Assembly: GCA_015478945.1 (NCBI GenBank)
Contig: JABUQX010057171.1
Coordinates: 1-20,000 of the forward strand
Source: Trachelipus rathkii
Taxonomy: Eukaryota > Arthropoda > Malacostraca > Isopoda > Trachelipodidae
DNA length: 20,000 bases
Direction of reading: 5' to 3'
Shown: piece after piece, positions 17,576 through 20,000 of the stretch
How positions within the stretch are numbered: position 1 is the first letter of the stretch
Layout: the number at the start of each line of letters is the position of its first letter
Position numbers and translations under genes: made by a program
Notes under the pieces: generated by a model
Seen by the model: the letters and a program-made list of their open reading frames with translations, nothing else
The model's database searches: none
What the model was told of the DNA's origin: nothing

Positions 17576-20000
17576 ATAATAAAATATACTATATATATAC
17601 CAGATAATTAATAGCTATAATATATGTTATTGTGTTATAACATTATATATCACTAATAAAAATATTATTAACAGTTTATTTTTACCATATTATTTTTATC
17701 TTCACGTTAATAAGTATCAACCAGTATTAAGGTATATACTCTACTTTACACCTAATAATATATATTTATTTACATATTTATATTTTACATGTAATTTACT
17801 AAATTTAATTAATCGAGAGAAAATAAATACTTTATTCTATATATAATAAAATATATTAGTACTATCAAAGAACGGGCTACACCTGAGCTGTATGCAATAT
17901 TCGTAAGAGAACATTACTACACAAGTAATAAAAAAAAGATTAAATAAAATCAATATACATTTATAAATATATTAATATATAAGTATTATGTATAAAAACT
18001 AAATAGTATATATATATATATTATATACACGAGTATATGGTGAACAGAGAATATTAGACTCTATATATATAATAATACAATTAATAATAAATGGAATATA
18101 TAATGAAACATAAATATAATTATAATTATATAAAATATATAATAATATATAAAACACTAAATAAGTATAAATAATAATAAAATATACATATAATAACTAA
18201 TAAATCTTTTATATAAGCTTAATCACACACAATATTTTTAAGAGCTAGTATAGTACATCTATAATATATATATATATAATAATAAATAATAATGATATAT
18301 AAATATTAACTTAATATTACCTTTATAGATTAAATAAAAATAGTATGCTTACATATCAATATTAATATACTATATATAATATATAATATTACATAAATAT
18401 AATTATATGTAATTTATATATATAGTAGTAAATTTATATATATATATATAATTTCTCAATCATATAACTATATAACGAAGATTATCTATCAAACAAGGCA
18501 ATCACCTCATAGGAAATTTGGCACAAGCACATTATTAATATTATTATTAAACATTAAATATAGAGATAATATATAATATAAAGCCTTTATCCATCCCAAA
18601 TAAGTTATTATTACGTATTGACTATATACTATATATGAGAGTCGAAAGCTATTATACATATAAAACTTGTATCATTTTATTATGAGGGTCCGTGGTTATA
18701 TCAGTATTCCTAGCCTATATATATATATAACAGACCTCATATATAATTACATATATATATATGAAATAATTATAATATATAATACACTACTAAATAAATA
18801 GACTATATATCATGAACTTTATTAGTATCTACCCATGAGTAAATAGAGCTAATAGGACATGATAATATGAAGAGACGCGAGAAATATATTATTAGAGGAG
18901 GTGGGAGTGATAAATTAATATTATTATTTCTTATTAAATAATATATATAATGCAAGGAACTCTTAATATAGATATATATATTATATAATGTATATAATAT
19001 AGGAATAAATACTCCTATATATATATTTAGGCAATCTATAATTTTCCTACTCGCTAAATACAATTAGCAAGGACATGGATATATATTAATACTATACTAA
19101 TATATATATATTGGGTGTTATATATAATGATATTAAACATAATATTATTTTTAATATTTTATTTATCTCATAATCGTGCTTATTAGATTAGTAACTATCG
19201 TATAATATATTTATATAATTTCACGGCTATCGGTAGGTATGAAATATAGTATAAGTTATAGTAATTATAATATACAGCTCATAATATCCATAGAGTTATA
19301 TTTTCGAGAAATAATTGATAGTATAAATAATATTATTTTTACATATATTTTATAACTTTTATACCTATCCTAATAGATAAATACCTTATTATCTACTAAT
19401 TACTGTCTAGAGTTAAAAAATATATTTTACATAATTATTTATAAAATAATAATCTTTACTAAAATAATTTCCTAGAAATAACAATTCAAATCTTTCACCG
19501 TCTTTAATTAATATTGTTTGTATTTCTTTCTTGGGGGTTATATTTATTACCTTATGAGTTAGGTGATTTTGAGGTATACTCATTTAATTGAGAGTAAAGG
19601 TATTAATATAAGATAATAATATAGAGAACGTGATGATTATATGTATCAGAGTTATATAGAGGAATACAATATAAACTACTATTAGAGTATAATCAATATT
19701 ATATATTACTTATCATACTAAAATATATAAGTCTTAATAATACATTTAATACCAGCATATCCTTATATATAGTACTATTTGGTTGTACTATCTTATAACA
19801 TATATATTATACTAGTATAGAGGTATATATATATATATATATATATATTATAAGTAGATATAGTGTATATATAATATATATATATATTATATATATATAT
19901 AATATAGATATAGTATAACTATAATTATATTACTATCTTGGTATATTCCATAGTATATCCCTATAGAGAGAAAGTTACAGACTATATTATATAATATATA
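17576..20000. other. AT desert to the window end
   Basis: TA-, TAA- and ATT-rich throughout. (TA)n tracts occur at about 18009-18020, 18433-18450, 19824-19848 and 19860-19905. An 86-codon minus frame (19063-18803) starts from TTG directly after a stop and is hydrophobic and Ile/Tyr-rich, so I do not call it. No gene, RNA or longer repeat unit is seen. Confidence 0.65.

Noticed and set aside
18803..19063. 86-codon minus frame in the AT desert
   Set aside because: TTG immediately after a stop. TA repeats lack stops in either phase (TAT-ATA), inflating length; there is no domain and no island composition.
3010..20000. Mitochondrial or plastid genome
   Set aside because: The TA spacers and GC clusters resemble some fungal mitochondrial DNA, but there is no recognisable cox, cob, atp, nad, rRNA or tRNA sequence in 20 kb, and the window begins with nuclear-type satellites and a MITE-like element.

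Overview
The window looks like eukaryotic nuclear DNA, very AT-rich and almost gene-free. The evidence is long di- and trinucleotide microsatellites, minisatellite-scale tandem repeats, a long-inverted-repeat transposable element inserted with target-site duplications, and scattered GT/AG splice-site-like signals. There is no operon-like gene packing and there are no ribosome-binding-site-led reading frames. I recognise no protein family, rRNA or tRNA anywhere, and I cannot name the taxon.

Layout. Positions 1-3010 are the best-ordered part. A compound AC/AAT/AATATT microsatellite (86-373) is followed by about ten diverged copies of a ~62-bp unit (392-975), then a second tandem array with a ~195-bp unit (about 1000-1099 plus 2336-2880). 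One copy of this second unit is split by a 1.24-kb insertion (1100-2335) flanked by a perfect 13-bp direct repeat. Inside the insertion lies an 890-bp foldback element (1278-2167) with 40-bp perfect termini, so at least three layers are nested.

From about 3010 to the end the DNA is an A/T desert, rich in TA, TAA and ATT runs, with a ~400-bp stretch (8017-8415) holding only two G bases and no C. It is interrupted by GC-richer islands at about 3505-3600, 5110-5245, 5530-5915, 6130-7240, 10780-11145, 12616-12890, 13225-13470, 13733-13860, 14720-15130, 15420-15464, 15900-16310 and 17465-17575. All coding candidates sit in these islands. The better ones are a 104-codon Cys-containing frame (+, 5530-5844), a two-exon frame opening with a signal-like N-terminus (-, 6371-6136), a chain of three frames joined by -1 steps (-, 7304-6695), and a 127-codon frame (-, 16308-15925) that carries two GC hairpins. 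Most lack an ATG and could only be internal or terminal exons. Several islands are open in more than one frame, so coding status is unproven. Two islands (12.6 and 13.2 kb) are diverged copies of one module.

The sequence does not show genes working together. The strongest results are the nested repeat history at 1.0-2.9 kb, the duplicated module at 12.6/13.2 kb, and the GC islands with strong hairpins. Reading-frame breaks and irregular TA tracts could partly reflect consensus errors in a hard-to-sequence region.
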